A DNA stretch of 64,000 nt from Bradyrhizobium erythrophlei (GCF_900129425.1 NZ_LT670817.1:4154001-4218000), one strand, 5' to 3'. Positions 34,285 through 43,343 are shown, numbered from the stretch's first letter. Numbers and translations are program-made. Notes: generated from the sequence alone by a model not told the origin.

Positions 34285-34542
34285 CTAGCGGTCCATTACT
34301 ACCTTACGCTCGCGGTCTTCGCGATTTCTCTCGATAATTGCGATCATCTCTGGGGGTTCCCATTCTCCTTCTTTGATCGCGGCCGTGTTCCAGTCCGTAT
34401 CGTAACAACTGTTTTGGCTTGTCCCTACCGAGACGCCGTTGTCTACCCAACGAACACTAACTCCAAGGCCAACTTCTTCTGAACTGGCTTGGGTAGCGCC
34501 CAATACAGTCGCAGCCACCACAAAGCTCAAAACGTAGCGCAT
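34285..34542 (-). CDS. Small secreted hypothetical protein
   Basis: Starts at 34542 (MRYVLSF) with GGAGCGG just upstream, giving a signal peptide (YVLSFVVAATVLGATQASS). The mature part begins EEVGLGVSVRWVDN. After the stop, another frame continues with GPLGYYDYLGPAYGGYRSYAV and a TAA near 34230, a Gly/Tyr tail typical of such envelope proteins. So the gene may be frameshifted near 34285 and the annotated end artificial. Confidence 0.6.
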   Translation of the reverse strand: MRYVLSFVVAATVLGATQASSEEVGLGVSVRWVDNGVSVGTSQNSCYDTDWNTAAIKEGEWEPPEMIAIIERNREDRERKVVMDR

Positions 34543-34783
34543 GATCCGCTCCAACCGGTGACTTTTATTCTAACAGGATGCTTGGGCAGAGGTTCCGGCT
34601 TGCCTCTCAAACCGTATGCTCTCGCCTTCGTTTTCTGTTCCAATTGAGGTTCGGCCTGGCATCCGACGCAAGTTGGTCAGAGCGAGCTGGCAACGGGCGG
34701 GTCCTAGCTAGACGATCTCTCTGCCCCGCAAATCAGCAGTGTAGTCTTGCCGAACTACTGATCGCATCGTCCGTTAACTTGAA

Positions 34784-34960
34784 ATGCAGTATCGTGGAAA
34801 AGAATATAGCATTGTCCGAGGCATTAAGCCTGGCACATGGAAGTGGACGGTCCGCTTAGACGAAAACAACGTCAGAACCGGAGTAGATAAAACGCGGTCA
34901 GCTGCGATGGAGAGCGTAGGACGTCTGGTTGATCGGGCGCTAGTGCCCAAAAAGTTGTGA
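34784..34960 (+). CDS. Small conserved-type protein, YxIVxGI-W family (58 aa)
   Basis: ATG 34784 to TGA 34960. Begins QYRGKEYSIVRGIKPGTWKW, continues TVRLDENNVRTG, ends DRALVPKKL. A clear paralogue lies at 43344-43559 on the other strand (EYRGVEYSIVQGIERGTWRW). Two copies of this pattern support the reading as protein. Function unknown; small, soluble, basic, with an expected beta-hairpin. Confidence 0.72.
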   Translation: MQYRGKEYSIVRGIKPGTWKWTVRLDENNVRTGVDKTRSAAMESVGRLVDRALVPKKL

Positions 34961-35266
34961 TCTCGTGAATCCAGCGTTTGCCGCTCATGGATGGAGATCG
35001 CAAATGCAAAGGATGATAGCAGCTCTAGCGATTGGGACTTTTAACCTGCTCCAGGGTCACAGCCGACGCTGCGGGTGAGTAGACCGGAGTTTCCGCCATA
35101 GCGCAGACACCTTTCTAAGCCCGCTAGGCGTTAATACGCATCTGGATCAAGGTTATAATGCGGGCTCCTATGTTGTGCCTCCGCGATATCTTGGAGTTCG
35201 CAAGTCCCCAAATCGATCCCCAAATGCGGCCGCAAAGTAAGATGCGATCTGTTCCTCCAGGAGCAA
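34961..35266. other. Stretch without a supported gene
   Basis: Holds only short frames. A possible start with a hydrophobic run (MQRMIAALAIGTFNLLQG, from about 35003) ends after 24 codons and looks like a leftover signal sequence. Confidence 0.4.
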
Positions 35267-35440
35267 TCAAGCAGCCGCTGAGAAGTCGCCCCTGACTGCT
35301 TGCTGCCAAACATGAGCGTAGACGTTCTTGGCAAGCTGCTCCTTTTCTTCCACCGAGAACGGCGGCGTTGGAAGACCGGCGAAAATTTCATCGAGGATCC
35401 GGCCGCATGAGCCTGGCGGTGAGGAGAAGGCCACTGCCAT
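35267..35440 (-). CDS. Small hypothetical protein (57 aa), possibly a C-terminal relic
   Basis: ATG at 35440 to TGA 35267. Text includes RILDEIFAGLPTPPFSVEEKEQLAKNV and YAHVWQQAVRG. It is protein-like and helical and resembles the end of a longer enzyme (type I restriction R subunits end similarly, but I am not sure). No ribosome site is obvious, so a relic is as likely as a gene. Confidence 0.4.
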   Translation of the reverse strand: MAVAFSSPPGSCGRILDEIFAGLPTPPFSVEEKEQLAKNVYAHVWQQAVRGDFSAAA

Positions 35441-35971
35441 GCTCCAAGCCCAGGGGTGGAGATCTGTCTCGGCACTCTTTGTGCCTTACGGCGTCGTGTT
35501 GTTAGTCGCGCCCACCGCTCCAGATGTCATCAGGGCGAGGGCCGGGCAGGTTCTAAGGGCTTGGCCGGAATTCGACGGGCTATTTGATTCCTAGGCGGCT
35601 TCCACGGTGCGTTCGTGATGTAGCAGTGGGGACTTCATTCCACTGAGGCGGTTGCCTGATGTTGACGTTTCCATCAATTGTAGTCATGCCAGCACGAGCT
35701 GAGGCCGAGATCCTTGCAGGCGCGCAATATCTGTGACCCCTATGGTCATATGGACCGGATCTGCGGAAGTAAATGGAAGACTCAGAGGAACCATTTGCGC
35801 CGCGGTCTATTGGATCCACGTAGCAGCGGTCTCGCGTGCTCAACCCCCAAATTCAGATGTTGTGGTCTGACGCCCCTTGGACGAACGGAACGGGGGCTGC
35901 TCAGCAAGAACGTTTGGATTGTCGGCACAAGCCGCTGCTTGAATTGCGATCGGGCCGTAGGCTGCAGCCAC
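35441..35971. other. Stretch without a supported gene
   Basis: A frame open into the ABC transporter gene starts at 35714, but its first 86 codons are Cys/Arg-rich and unlike any transporter N-terminus. No repeat or RNA gene seen. Presumably holds the exporter promoter. Confidence 0.4.
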
Positions 35972-37735
35972 ATGGACAATCTTTCAGGATACGCCAATCG
36001 TCCGCTTCCGTTCATACTGCGCTATCTCCGCCAGCGTCTTGCATCGCATGTCGTCATCCTCACATCAGTTATTGTAGCGGTTGCTTGTTCGGTAGGCACG
36101 CAATATGGCGTGAAGTATCTGGTCGATGGTTTGTCAGCCGGGCCGGCCCGCGCGGGCGGTGTATGGCTGGCATTCGTTTTACTTATGTCGCTGATAACAG
36201 CGGATAATTTTCTATGGCGGATCGCCAGCTGGACGGCGAGCTTCACGTTTGTGGGCGTGACGGGTGATCTCCGCCGCGACATCTTCCGCCACCTGACCGG
36301 GCACGCACCAAACTATTTCTCCGACCGGCTGCCGGGAATGCTGACCAGCCGCATTACGGCCACATCCAATGCCGTCTTCACCGTTGAAAATATGTTCGTC
36401 TGGAACGTGCTGCCGCCATGCATCGCGACTGTCGCGGCAATTGCGTTGATCGGCACCGTGAGTCCGCTGATGGCGGGAGGATTGATCGTTGTCGCCGGTG
36501 CGATGGTATTTGCGATGTTTCATCTGGCGGCCGCCGGCAAGCCTTTGCACGACGATTTCGCCAACAAGGCCGCTGCCGTCGACGGCGAGATGGTCGATGT
36601 CATCAACAACATGCCGCTGGTGCGGGCGTTTTGCGGCCTCAGCTTCGAGCACAACCGATTTGACGCCACCGTCAACCGGGAATTGACGGCGCGAGGACGC
36701 AGCCTCCGTTATCTCGAAAAGCTGCGAATCACCCACGCCGCGACTACGGTCGCGCTGACAATCGGGTTGCTGGCCTGGGTTATCGTACTATGGCAGCGCG
36801 GCGGCGCCACCACTGGCGACGTCGTGCTGGTCTGTACGTTGGGACTTTCCATTTTGAGCGCCACGCGCGATCTCGCAGTGGCACTGGTCGATGTGACCCA
36901 GCATGTTGCCCGGTTGACCGAAGCTATTGCCACGCTGTTGCTTCCACACGAACTGCGCGACCATCCGAAAGCCGAACCGCTGGTAAAGAGCGGCGCCGCC
37001 ATCGCCTTTAATAACGTGTCGTTTCGCTATCCCGGTGGCCTGAAGGTCTTCGACCGATTCAGCCTTCGTCTTCAACCAGGGCAAAGGGTTGGGCTGGTCG
37101 GTCAGTCCGGCGGCGGCAAATCCAGTCTGTTCGTGCTGCTGCAGCGGTTCTACGACGTCCGGGACGGCAGTATCATGATCGATGGCCAGGACATCTCGAG
37201 GGTGACGCAGCAAAGCCTGCGTCAGGCGATCTCGGTGGTACCGCAGGACATCTCGCTTTTCCATCGATCGATCATGGAAAATATCCGATATGGACGGCCA
37301 ACTGCGACTGACGACGAGGTGCTGCGCGCAGCGATCGCCGCGCGCTGCGATTTTGTCGAGACGCTGCCGGAAGGTTTGGCGACGCAAGTTGGCGACCGCG
37401 GCGTCAAGTTTTCTGGCGGCCAGCGGCAGCGCATTGCCATTGCGCGCGCGTTCCTGAAGGACGCGCCGATCCTGCTGCTGGATGAAGCGACCGCGGCGCT
37501 TGACAGCGAATCCGAGGAAGCTATACGCGAAGCGCTCGGACGCCTGATGCGCGGGCGCACCGTCATTGCGATCGCCCACCGTCTTGCGACGCTGCGCGGT
37601 TTCGACCGGGTGGTCATGCTGCAGGGCGGCCGGATCATCGAAGATGGCTCGCCCGACCGTCTCATGCAAGGCAGGGGCCCGTATCGGGAACTGGTGACGC
37701 GGGAGATGAGCCGCCTTGCAACGCATGCGGCCTGA
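35972..37735 (+). CDS. ABC exporter, fused permease and ATPase
   Basis: A 587-residue half-transporter. The start at 35972 (MDNLSGYANRPLPFILRYL) is chosen by family alignment; the upstream frame is not transporter-like. Six membrane helices (about 20-300) precede an ATPase: Walker A GLVGQSGGGKSS, Q-loop VVPQDISLFHRS, signature FSGGQRQRIAIA, Walker B PILLLDEATAALD and H-loop IAIAHRLAT. Works as a homodimer exporting a lipid, oligosaccharide, peptide or drug; substrate not readable. A transposase element lies just downstream. Confidence 0.9.
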   Translation: MDNLSGYANRPLPFILRYLRQRLASHVVILTSVIVAVACSVGTQYGVKYLVDGLSAGPARAGGVWLAFVLLMSLITADNFLWRIASWTASFTFVGVTGDLRRDIFRHLTGHAPNYFSDRLPGMLTSRITATSNAVFTVENMFVWNVLPPCIATVAAIALIGTVSPLMAGGLIVVAGAMVFAMFHLAAAGKPLHDDFANKAAAVDGEMVDVINNMPLVRAFCGLSFEHNRFDATVNRELTARGRSLRYLEKLRITHAATTVALTIGLLAWVIVLWQRGGATTGDVVLVCTLGLSILSATRDLAVALVDVTQHVARLTEAIATLLLPHELRDHPKAEPLVKSGAAIAFNNVSFRYPGGLKVFDRFSLRLQPGQRVGLVGQSGGGKSSLFVLLQRFYDVRDGSIMIDGQDISRVTQQSLRQAISVVPQDISLFHRSIMENIRYGRPTATDDEVLRAAIAARCDFVETLPEGLATQVGDRGVKFSGGQRQRIAIARAFLKDAPILLLDEATAALDSESEEAIREALGRLMRGRTVIAIAHRLATLRGFDRVVMLQGGRIIEDGSPDRLMQGRGPYRELVTREMSRLATHAA

Positions 37736-37839
37736 GGCGGCGCCGAAAGAGGCCGTGCCGCCACCCTCCGTCACGATCATTGGGGCAGCGGATGCGGATG
37801 GCGTGCTCGGACGCGATGTTCGCAGCCCGACGGACGAGG

Positions 37840-38934
37840 TGTCATTGTCGGAAACTCAATCCGACTAGCAAGTGGAGTCGAATTGGGTGATGCTCTTGGT
37901 TGATGAGAGATGTTTGCAGCCTGATTTGGTTGGCGCTGATCGGATTGTTCCGGTCGCGAGCGTCGCTGCAAGTTGAGATCTTGACGCTTCGTCATCAACT
38001 CAACGTGCTGCGGCGTAAATCGCCGTAGCGACTAACCTTCACCAGTATCGACCGGTTGGTATTTGCCGGGTTGTATCGGCTGGCACCTGGCGTGCTGGAC
38101 GCTTTGAAGATCGTCAGGCCGGAGACCGTGATCCGCTGGCATCGTGCCGGCTTCAGAGCGTATTGGCGCTGGAAATCAAGACCGCGCAGCGGCCGTCCAA
38201 CGACCCCGCTGGAGATCCGTCAGCTCATTCGCGAGATAAGTCTCGCCAACCCATTATGGGGCGCACCACGGATTCACGGCGAGCTTCTCAAGCTCGGCAT
38301 CGATGTCGGACAAACCACCGTTGCAAAGTATATGGCGAGGGGAAGGCGACCGCCGTCCCAAGGGTGGAAGACGTTCCTTGATAATCACGCCGACGGCATC
38401 GCGTCGATGGACCTATTCGTGGTTCCGACAATCTCATTCCGACTGCTCTACGGGTTGCTGATACTGCAACACGATCGCCGCCAAATCCTGTGGCTGGGAG
38501 TGACTGCGCACCCGACGGCGGAATGGATTTCGCGCCAGCTCACCGAGGCCTATGGTTGGAACGCAGCACCGCGATACATCATTCGTGACCGCGACGCCGT
38601 CTACGGTGACGTCTTCATCCGCCGCCTTCGGGCGATGGGCATTCGGGATAGGCCGACCGCGCCGCGATCGCCGTGGCAGAACGGGTATTGTGAAAGGGCG
38701 ATCGGTTCGATCCGGCGGGAATGTCTTGACCACGTTGTCGTGTTCGGCGAGCGGCATCTTCGCCATCTGCTGCGATCTTACGCGACCTACTATAACGCGG
38801 CTCGCACGCACCTTTCAGTCAACAAGGACGCGCCGTCGCCGCGAACGGTACATGCCGTTGGTCGCATTTTCCCTAAGCCATTTCTTGGCGGACTTCATCA
38901 CCTGTCTGTGCGTGTTTGATTTCCGACAGGCACA
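37840..38934 (+). mobile_element. IS481-like insertion sequence with internal stop
   Basis: Bounded by imperfect terminal inverted repeats: TGTCATTGTCGGAAA at 37840-37854 and TTTCCGACAGGCACA at 38920-38934 (the reverse complement reads TGTGCCTGTCGGAAA; 12 of 15 match). Length 1095 bases and TGT ends suit the IS481 family. It contains one transposase gene. I did not see a clear target duplication. Two relics of the family are in this window (4241-4914 and 33556-33612). Confidence 0.8.
37903..38919 (+). pseudogene. IS481-like transposase with in-frame amber stop
   Basis: The whole frame from ATG 37903 codes an N-terminal helix-turn-helix region (SLQVEILTLRHQLNVLRRKSP), then a TAG at 38026-38028, and continues in the same frame to 38919. 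The 3' part includes a DDE integrase core: SMDLFVVPTI (first Asp), YIIRDRDAVYG (second) and WQNGYCERAIGSIRRECLDH (Glu). An internal TTG at 38056 opens a 287-residue frame, which would lack the DNA-binding domain. Unless the stop is read through, it is inactive. Confidence 0.85.
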
Positions 38935-38988
38935 CCCGGATCGCTCCGAGGCCCGCAGCCGTGCTGGGGTACATCCGCCCGAACAGCA

Positions 38989-39585
38989 TTAGGTTCCAAT
39001 TATTGTCATAGCTGCCCCTGCTGTCAAACGCCCGGCTTGCCGCTTTGGCGGATCGACAACAACACCTTCGCAGACGATAAGGTCCACGGCTTGCCCGTTG
39101 ACATTGGACCGAGCCACTTTGAATTCGAGCGTGTCATATCTGGGCAGCGTCTTGCCGGGCTTGGGCGGCAGCAACTCGCTCCGTCCTTGAATGTTTAGCA
39201 CCGCATATCCGGCACCGTGAAAATCGGGGTTCCACATTTTGATCCCGGTCTCTGACCAACGTCGGCGAATTAGCTTTTCTCTCTCGGATTGGTCGTTCGT
39301 TTCTGGTGCTGCAATTTCGTGACTGCTGGACGGCTCCAAAACAGCGGCATGCTGATCAACGGCGTTTCTGGTCACGCCGGGAGCTTCGTCGAAAAACTCG
39401 TTAGTGGGCGGTTCGCCTCTCCCTTTGTTGCTGCGCAGCAGCGCCGCAAATATGGCAAACACCAATTTCACCGCTGGAATATTGCGCAGCATAACCGCCA
39501 GTTTTGTAAAAGCTCGAACAGGCTTTGAAGCGTACTGGCCCATGGCGTTGGCGGGGCGGCGCTCCCCTTTAGGGCCTCGGGGCAT
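38989..39585 (-). CDS. Hypothetical protein (198 aa)
   Basis: Opens with MPRGPKGERRPANAMG, an N-terminal motif I know from small rhizobial proteins, then a hydrophobic stretch (VKLVFAIFAALL, 39-50) and a soluble C-terminal part (IKMWNPDFHGAGYAVLNIQGR and PPKPGKTLPRYDTLEFKVA). No ribosome site is clear. Function unknown. It lies directly right of the IS element. Confidence 0.6.
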   Translation of the reverse strand: MPRGPKGERRPANAMGQYASKPVRAFTKLAVMLRNIPAVKLVFAIFAALLRSNKGRGEPPTNEFFDEAPGVTRNAVDQHAAVLEPSSSHEIAAPETNDQSEREKLIRRRWSETGIKMWNPDFHGAGYAVLNIQGRSELLPPKPGKTLPRYDTLEFKVARSNVNGQAVDLIVCEGVVVDPPKRQAGRLTAGAAMTIIGT

Positions 39586-39828
39586 TTAATGAACGTTTGC
39601 CAAGCAGCAACGCAAGTTGCTTTGTATCGGCGGGCACGGCGCTGAGCCGTAAGAGCAGAACACGCAACAATCGCCCGCGAGGGGCCTGAGCCGCTCGCCA
39701 CAGCCCTTGCACTCATAGAAGAACTGGCAGGCATCGGTCGGCATCGTCTCGACGGCCTGATAGCTGCATTTGGGGCAAGTCAGTGTGGATTGGAGCTGCA
39801 ATATCGGTTCCTGCTTCGCGGTAAACAT
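39586..39828 (-). CDS. Small zinc-ribbon protein (GDCCVFCSYG type)
   Basis: An 80-residue protein from ATG 39828. Two Cys pairs frame a zinc ribbon: LTCPKCSY (about 17-24) with YECKGCGE (about 38-45), followed by the nearly invariant GDCCVFCSYGSAPCPPIQ. Proteins with this ending occur beside metal-resistance and mobile genes in proteobacteria; their role is unknown. It ends one base from the stop-to-start junction with the 198-residue gene. Confidence 0.7.
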   Translation of the reverse strand: MFTAKQEPILQLQSTLTCPKCSYQAVETMPTDACQFFYECKGCGERLRPLAGDCCVFCSYGSAPCPPIQSNLRCCLANVH

Positions 39829-39934
39829 AATACAGCTTGGACCCGGTCCATCAAAGCGGCAGTAATGGCTGGGGCTGTGCCCTTTCCGGGGTAGGTCCTC
39901 GCGCTCGCCGCTGGCGACCCCAGCGGATGCTCTG

Positions 39935-40234
39935 ATGCGCATTTTGGCTTTGGCGATTTTGTTGACCGCGACATTTTTGGAAACGGCACCAGCTCGGGCC
40001 CAGACGTACAACCCGGATTATCCGGTCTGCTTACAGGTCTACGGCATAGGGGGGAGTTACATCGCCTGCGGCTATACTTCACCGGCACAATGCGCTCAAT
40101 CGGCATCGGGCCGTGCGGCACAGTGCATCCTCAATCCATATTTCAGGGGCGCGCAACTGTCTGCGGGACCACATTATCGGCGGCATCGTCACGTCCGCGC
40201 GATACGCCAATCTGGAAACTTGAGGCCGCGCTGA
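39935..40234 (+). CDS. DUF3551 family secreted protein
   Basis: A 99-residue exported protein. Signal peptide RILALAILLTATFLETAPARA, then the DUF3551 core TYNPDYPVCLQVYGIGGSYI, ACGYTSPAQCAQSASGRAAQC and NPYF, with four conserved Cys. The family is largely confined to Bradyrhizobium and relatives and has unknown function. The C-terminus after NPYF is extended by about 30 basic residues, perhaps a frameshift. Confidence 0.8.
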   Translation: MRILALAILLTATFLETAPARAQTYNPDYPVCLQVYGIGGSYIACGYTSPAQCAQSASGRAAQCILNPYFRGAQLSAGPHYRRHRHVRAIRQSGNLRPR

Positions 40235-40347
40235 AATGCCGGTCATGCAAGAAGGGGCGATATGCGCCGCCCGTCCATATGATCATGCTCACCCAAGAGC
40301 GGCAGTTCACACCTTACGTTTGGGTGCATCCGGACGAGGAGCGGTGA
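40210..40347 (+). pseudogene. C-terminal fragment of a small CxxC protein ending HPDEER
   Basis: Frame text is WKLEAALKCRSCKKGRYAPP, then VHMIMLTQERQ, ending VWVHPDEER and TGA 40345-40347. It has a zinc-type CRSC and looks like the last 45 codons of a small rhizobial protein whose start is missing. The same HPDEER ending recurs at 47.3-47.9 kb. It overlaps the end of the opposite-strand gene 40307-40696 by 41 bases. Confidence 0.5.
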
Positions 40348-40696
40348 TGCCCCCCTGCACCCGCAACAGCGTGGATAGCGCATAATCTTCCCGTTCTCGG
40401 GTAAAGCGCTGCTGATGCGCCTTGAAGGTTGCGATGCGCTGTCTGATTTCCTCACGCGCCGATCCGTTCCACTTCATTGGCTCCAACCGAGGCTGCTCGG
40501 CAGTTTCATCGGACACTACTTGAGAGGTTCCTGACACGATCGGCACCGGCTGCTGAAAATGTTCGGGCATACCAACAGGCAGTTGCTTCGGGGTGACGAT
40601 TGCCGTGGTGGAGATCGGCCTCTGCGAACAAACGGCTTCAACAAAGGCCATCGTCTCATTGACGAATGCGTCCCGCTCCGTTTTCCAGTTGCCCAT
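40307..40696 (-). CDS. Hypothetical protein (129 aa)
   Basis: Soluble protein starting MGNWKTERDAFVNETMAFVEAV; AGGGGG lies 7 bases upstream. The C-terminal third, REEIRQRIATFKAHQQRFTRERE, is a probable helix. No domain known. Convergent with the HPDEER fragment. Confidence 0.55.
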   Translation of the reverse strand: MGNWKTERDAFVNETMAFVEAVCSQRPISTTAIVTPKQLPVGMPEHFQQPVPIVSGTSQVVSDETAEQPRLEPMKWNGSAREEIRQRIATFKAHQQRFTREREDYALSTLLRVQGGITAPRPDAPKRKV

Positions 40697-40720
40697 GTTT
40701 TCTGCCCCCTAAAAATGAGT

Positions 40721-41137
40721 CTACCGGTCGCGCACGCTATTGTCATCTGCGGTGCCGACCTCTGCGGATATTAATCCAGCGTATTCGGCAAGCAGTTCAC
40801 GGGCCGCCTTGGTCTCCGGGTTTGGCTCCGGCCCATATTCGACCAAGCTATTGAACGGCACCAAGCACCGGTTCTAGGGCTTGAGCCAAGCCCGCCAGTG
40901 CGGAGAGAACCTATTCCTGATGTTCGTCACCGGGTATCCACCGGCCCGTGGTGGCGGCGGCATTCCCCAGCGCATCATCGTCAGCTCGCGGTCGGTGTCG
41001 ACGTTGCGGATCACCGGTGCCGGGTAGTCCGGGAAAACACCCGGCATCGGCGGCAGATTGCCGACGTAGCGGTTCATGAGACGGAATAGCGCGATGATCG
41101 CAGCCTGATTTGTCGTGATGCTATATAAGTTACACAC
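40721..41137 (-). pseudogene. SOS-associated peptidase (SRAP/YedK/HMCES-type), truncated by a stop
   Basis: Starts at GTG 41137 with VCNLYSITTNQAAI; the Cys directly after the start is the catalytic residue that crosslinks to abasic sites in DNA. PPMPGVFPDYPAPVIRN, MMRWGMPPPP and NIRNRFSPHW match the family. A TAG follows WLKP at 40874, where the family has a Glu codon (KPENRCLVPF). The frame goes on as NRCLVPFNSLVEYGPEPNPETK and then into unrelated sequence, with a stop at 40721. Half the normal protein is gone. Confidence 0.8.
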
Positions 41138-41193
41138 GCCCGTACCTGTCAGGTCGCCCCGCCGCATCAGGGCTGTGTGCGATTGCACGCTGA

Positions 41194-41337
41194 TCACGAC
41201 CGAAACAACGCGAAATAAATCACATACAGCCAGCCGAAAATCCCGCGGATGATTGCCCAAAGTATCGAGTGGTTGGCAGTGTAGGATATCGCGATAGCCA
41301 GGGCAGAGCCAAAGCCAACGCCGTCTTTGCTCCCTCG
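41194..41337 (-). pseudogene. Small membrane protein without a clear start
   Basis: Codons for GSKDGVGFGSALAIAISYT, NHSILWAIIRGIFGWLYVIY and FALFRS precede a TGA at 41194. This is one hydrophobic region of two short helices, likely a genuine small membrane protein, but no ATG, GTG or TTG with a ribosome site is in frame; upstream is a stop near 41405. Either it starts at a non-standard codon or has lost its start. Confidence 0.45.
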
Positions 41338-41473
41338 ACGCGGACCCCGTAATAGCGATTTCCGTTCATGTTCGCCGCCTCCAATGACAGCCCTATTGTC
41401 TCACAGGTTGAAATCCGCGCAATATGCCCGTTAGGAATCAACCAGCAGTTAAGGGATGTGAGAGGCCAAGGCC

Positions 41474-41926
41474 ATGGCAAGGAAAACCACACTGAGCGTT
41501 ATCAGCAACGGCAAAAAGAAACCGAACGGCGGCCTCAAAAATCCACGGTCGAGCGGCAAGTACGACATTGAACTCGGCAAGCGCATTCGGCTGCGCCGGG
41601 TTGAGATTGATATCTCGCAATTGGGGCTTGCCAACAAGCTCGGCATCACCTTCCAACAGGTGCAGAAATACGAGAAAGGCGTCAACCGGGTTGGCGCGTC
41701 TCGCTTGCAGCAGATCGCCACGGCGCTTGATGTCCCGGTGACGTTTTTCCTTGACGATGACGGTCTGGGAAAACGCGCGAGCGATGGCAAGCGCGAGGTC
41801 GAGAGCTTGCTGTTTGTGGATAGCGCTTTCAGCCTGCGGCTGTTGCGGGCCTATGCCGCGATGAAAAACCAAACAGTGCAACGCCAGTTTGTTTCGCTGA
41901 TAGAAAGCATCGCAGCCAACGAATGA
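41474..41926 (+). CDS. XRE-family transcriptional regulator
   Basis: A 150-residue repressor. The helix-turn-helix (DIELGKRIRLRRVEIDISQLGLANKLG, then FQQVQKYEKGVNRVGASRL) is of the type found in rhizobia and their phages. C-terminal region: LRLLRAYAAMKNQTVQRQFVSL. The start ATG 41474 is good by family length. Found among phage-like genes (AlpA, integrase), so it may be the element's repressor; a chromosomal role is also possible. Confidence 0.88.
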   Translation: MARKTTLSVISNGKKKPNGGLKNPRSSGKYDIELGKRIRLRRVEIDISQLGLANKLGITFQQVQKYEKGVNRVGASRLQQIATALDVPVTFFLDDDGLGKRASDGKREVESLLFVDSAFSLRLLRAYAAMKNQTVQRQFVSLIESIAANE

Positions 41927-42092
41927 TTCCGCAGCTTGCCCCGGGCCGGGAGTCAGCCCATCGCGGCCTGCTTCATCCGCATCGTGTTCTGCCTTGGGCA
42001 GCTTGGTGATGTAGAGCGCGGCGTCGAGGAGCGTGACCATCGGAGAAGATGTGGACCGGCTTGTGATCGTCACAAACAAATAATCACGCGAC

Positions 42093-42473
42093 TCATTTCC
42101 TAACGCCGTTTGGTTTCCAACCCAGCCGCCCCGCCGCCCTTGCTTCTATCCAATCATCCATCTCTGCCGCGAGCCATCCGATATGATGGTCTCCAATTTG
42201 CACCCGGCCAGGAAATTGTTTTTGAGATTCTAGGCGGTGCAAATGTTGACGGGAAAAGCCGATCCCCCGCGTGGACTTCAATTCCTCGTAGGTCAGCAAC
42301 TTTTCAGGATATCTTTTGAGTTCTTTTATGAGCCATCCATAGCTGGCCAAGATAAAACCAACCGGATCATCACCGTGAAAACAGCGCCGTCCAACAGAGT
42401 CACGCTCCGCTATAAATTGAACGATCCGTTTTTCCTCTGGACTGTATGGTTGTTTTTTTAAATTGCGACCCAT
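42093..42473 (-). CDS. AlpA-family phage-type regulator / excisionase-like
   Basis: A 126-residue protein from ATG 42473 (AAGGGGGAAC upstream). LLTYEELKSTRGIGFSRQHL (about 60-79) is the winged-helix of AlpA/MerR-like excisionases, followed by PGRVQIGDHHIGWLAAEMDDWIEAR. Such genes sit next to integrases and activate excision. With the integrase relic at 44 kb it argues for a former integrated element. Confidence 0.75.
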   Translation of the reverse strand: MGRNLKKQPYSPEEKRIVQFIAERDSVGRRCFHGDDPVGFILASYGWLIKELKRYPEKLLTYEELKSTRGIGFSRQHLHRLESQKQFPGRVQIGDHHIGWLAAEMDDWIEARAAGRLGWKPNGVRK

Positions 42474-42855
42474 TCGTTCCCCCTTGGTTATCACGACAAG
42501 GGCATTTCAAGAGTCCAAGGATTGGACTGTCAAGGTGCTTCATTGAGGTTGGCTGATGTTGCAACAATCGAATGGTCTAGCGTTGCCGAAAACTTCGCGT
42601 GCCAGCCCATCCTTTAGACTAAGCGCAACGCCAATTGGCGCTCGCGACCGGCATATCACGCGCGGTGATCCCTTTTCGGCGAAATGCCTAGCGTGCAGGC
42701 ATGAAGCCGAATATCCGAAATCTGCAATTGGAATGCTTGTGTCGGATGGCGCGTAATAGAAAGGACCGGCAGGGGCGCCGGTCGGTGAAAAATAGTCTTT
42801 GTTAATTATAGAAGAGCAGATTGGGCCAATTCAGTCCAATTTTTTGTTATCCCAA

Positions 42856-43101
42856 ATGAAAGCAAGACATTTAAATCGAGAAGTTCGGAGAACCCGCCAC
42901 CTATCGGCGTGGATCAAGGTCGAGGGTCGCGCGCATTGCGAATGCCAAGTTCTGGATATCTCAACACACGGCGCGAAGGTCATCGTTGCCTCGGCTGTCC
43001 CCGATCGCTTTGAACTGGCTTTTTCCGAGGGCGGGCAACATCGGGTTTGCGAAGTCGTTTGGCGGCGCGCCAAGATGCTAGGTGTAAAGTTCATTTTCTG
43101 A
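42856..43101 (+). CDS. PilZ-domain protein
   Basis: An 81-residue single-domain protein: RRTRHLSAWIKVEGR (10-24) is in the place of the c-di-GMP-binding RxxxR, and VLDISTHGAKVIV the DxSxxG motif. It binds or once bound c-di-GMP; many rhizobial single-domain PilZ proteins have lost binding. The start is uncertain: ATG 42856 or upstream in frame to 42799. The upstream region is AT-rich. Confidence 0.7.
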   Translation: MKARHLNREVRRTRHLSAWIKVEGRAHCECQVLDISTHGAKVIVASAVPDRFELAFSEGGQHRVCEVVWRRAKMLGVKFIF

Positions 43102-43193
43102 AATGAAGCGACGAAGCGACTCTTCGCCTTGCGCAGCCACTACGGGCTATGAGAACATAAAGTCTGGCAGGGGCTATAGCATGAGGCCGCGCC

Positions 43194-43331
43194 ATGACGC
43201 CTGAGGAAGCTCTTCGCAACATTTTAACGCTCGTTGAGGGATCGGACGAGGTTGAAGATGCTCACGCGCTGCAAATCCTTTTGCAGAGCATCAAGACATT
43301 GGCTGAGAAGGGATTGGGGCGTTCGAATTGA
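43194..43331 (+). CDS. Small hypothetical protein (45 aa)
   Basis: ATG 43194 to TGA 43331. Acidic helical text: TPEEALRNILTLVEGSDEVED and ALQILLQSIKTLAEKG. Very protein-like despite its length. No ribosome site beyond a weak purine run. Function unknown. Confidence 0.5.
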   Translation: MTPEEALRNILTLVEGSDEVEDAHALQILLQSIKTLAEKGLGRSN

Positions 43332-43343
43332 CGTTCCGAACTG

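Noticed and set aside
42062..42074. TGTGATCGTCACA as a Crp site
   Set aside because: Half-sites are separated by 3 bases instead of 6, and it lies at the end of a gene.
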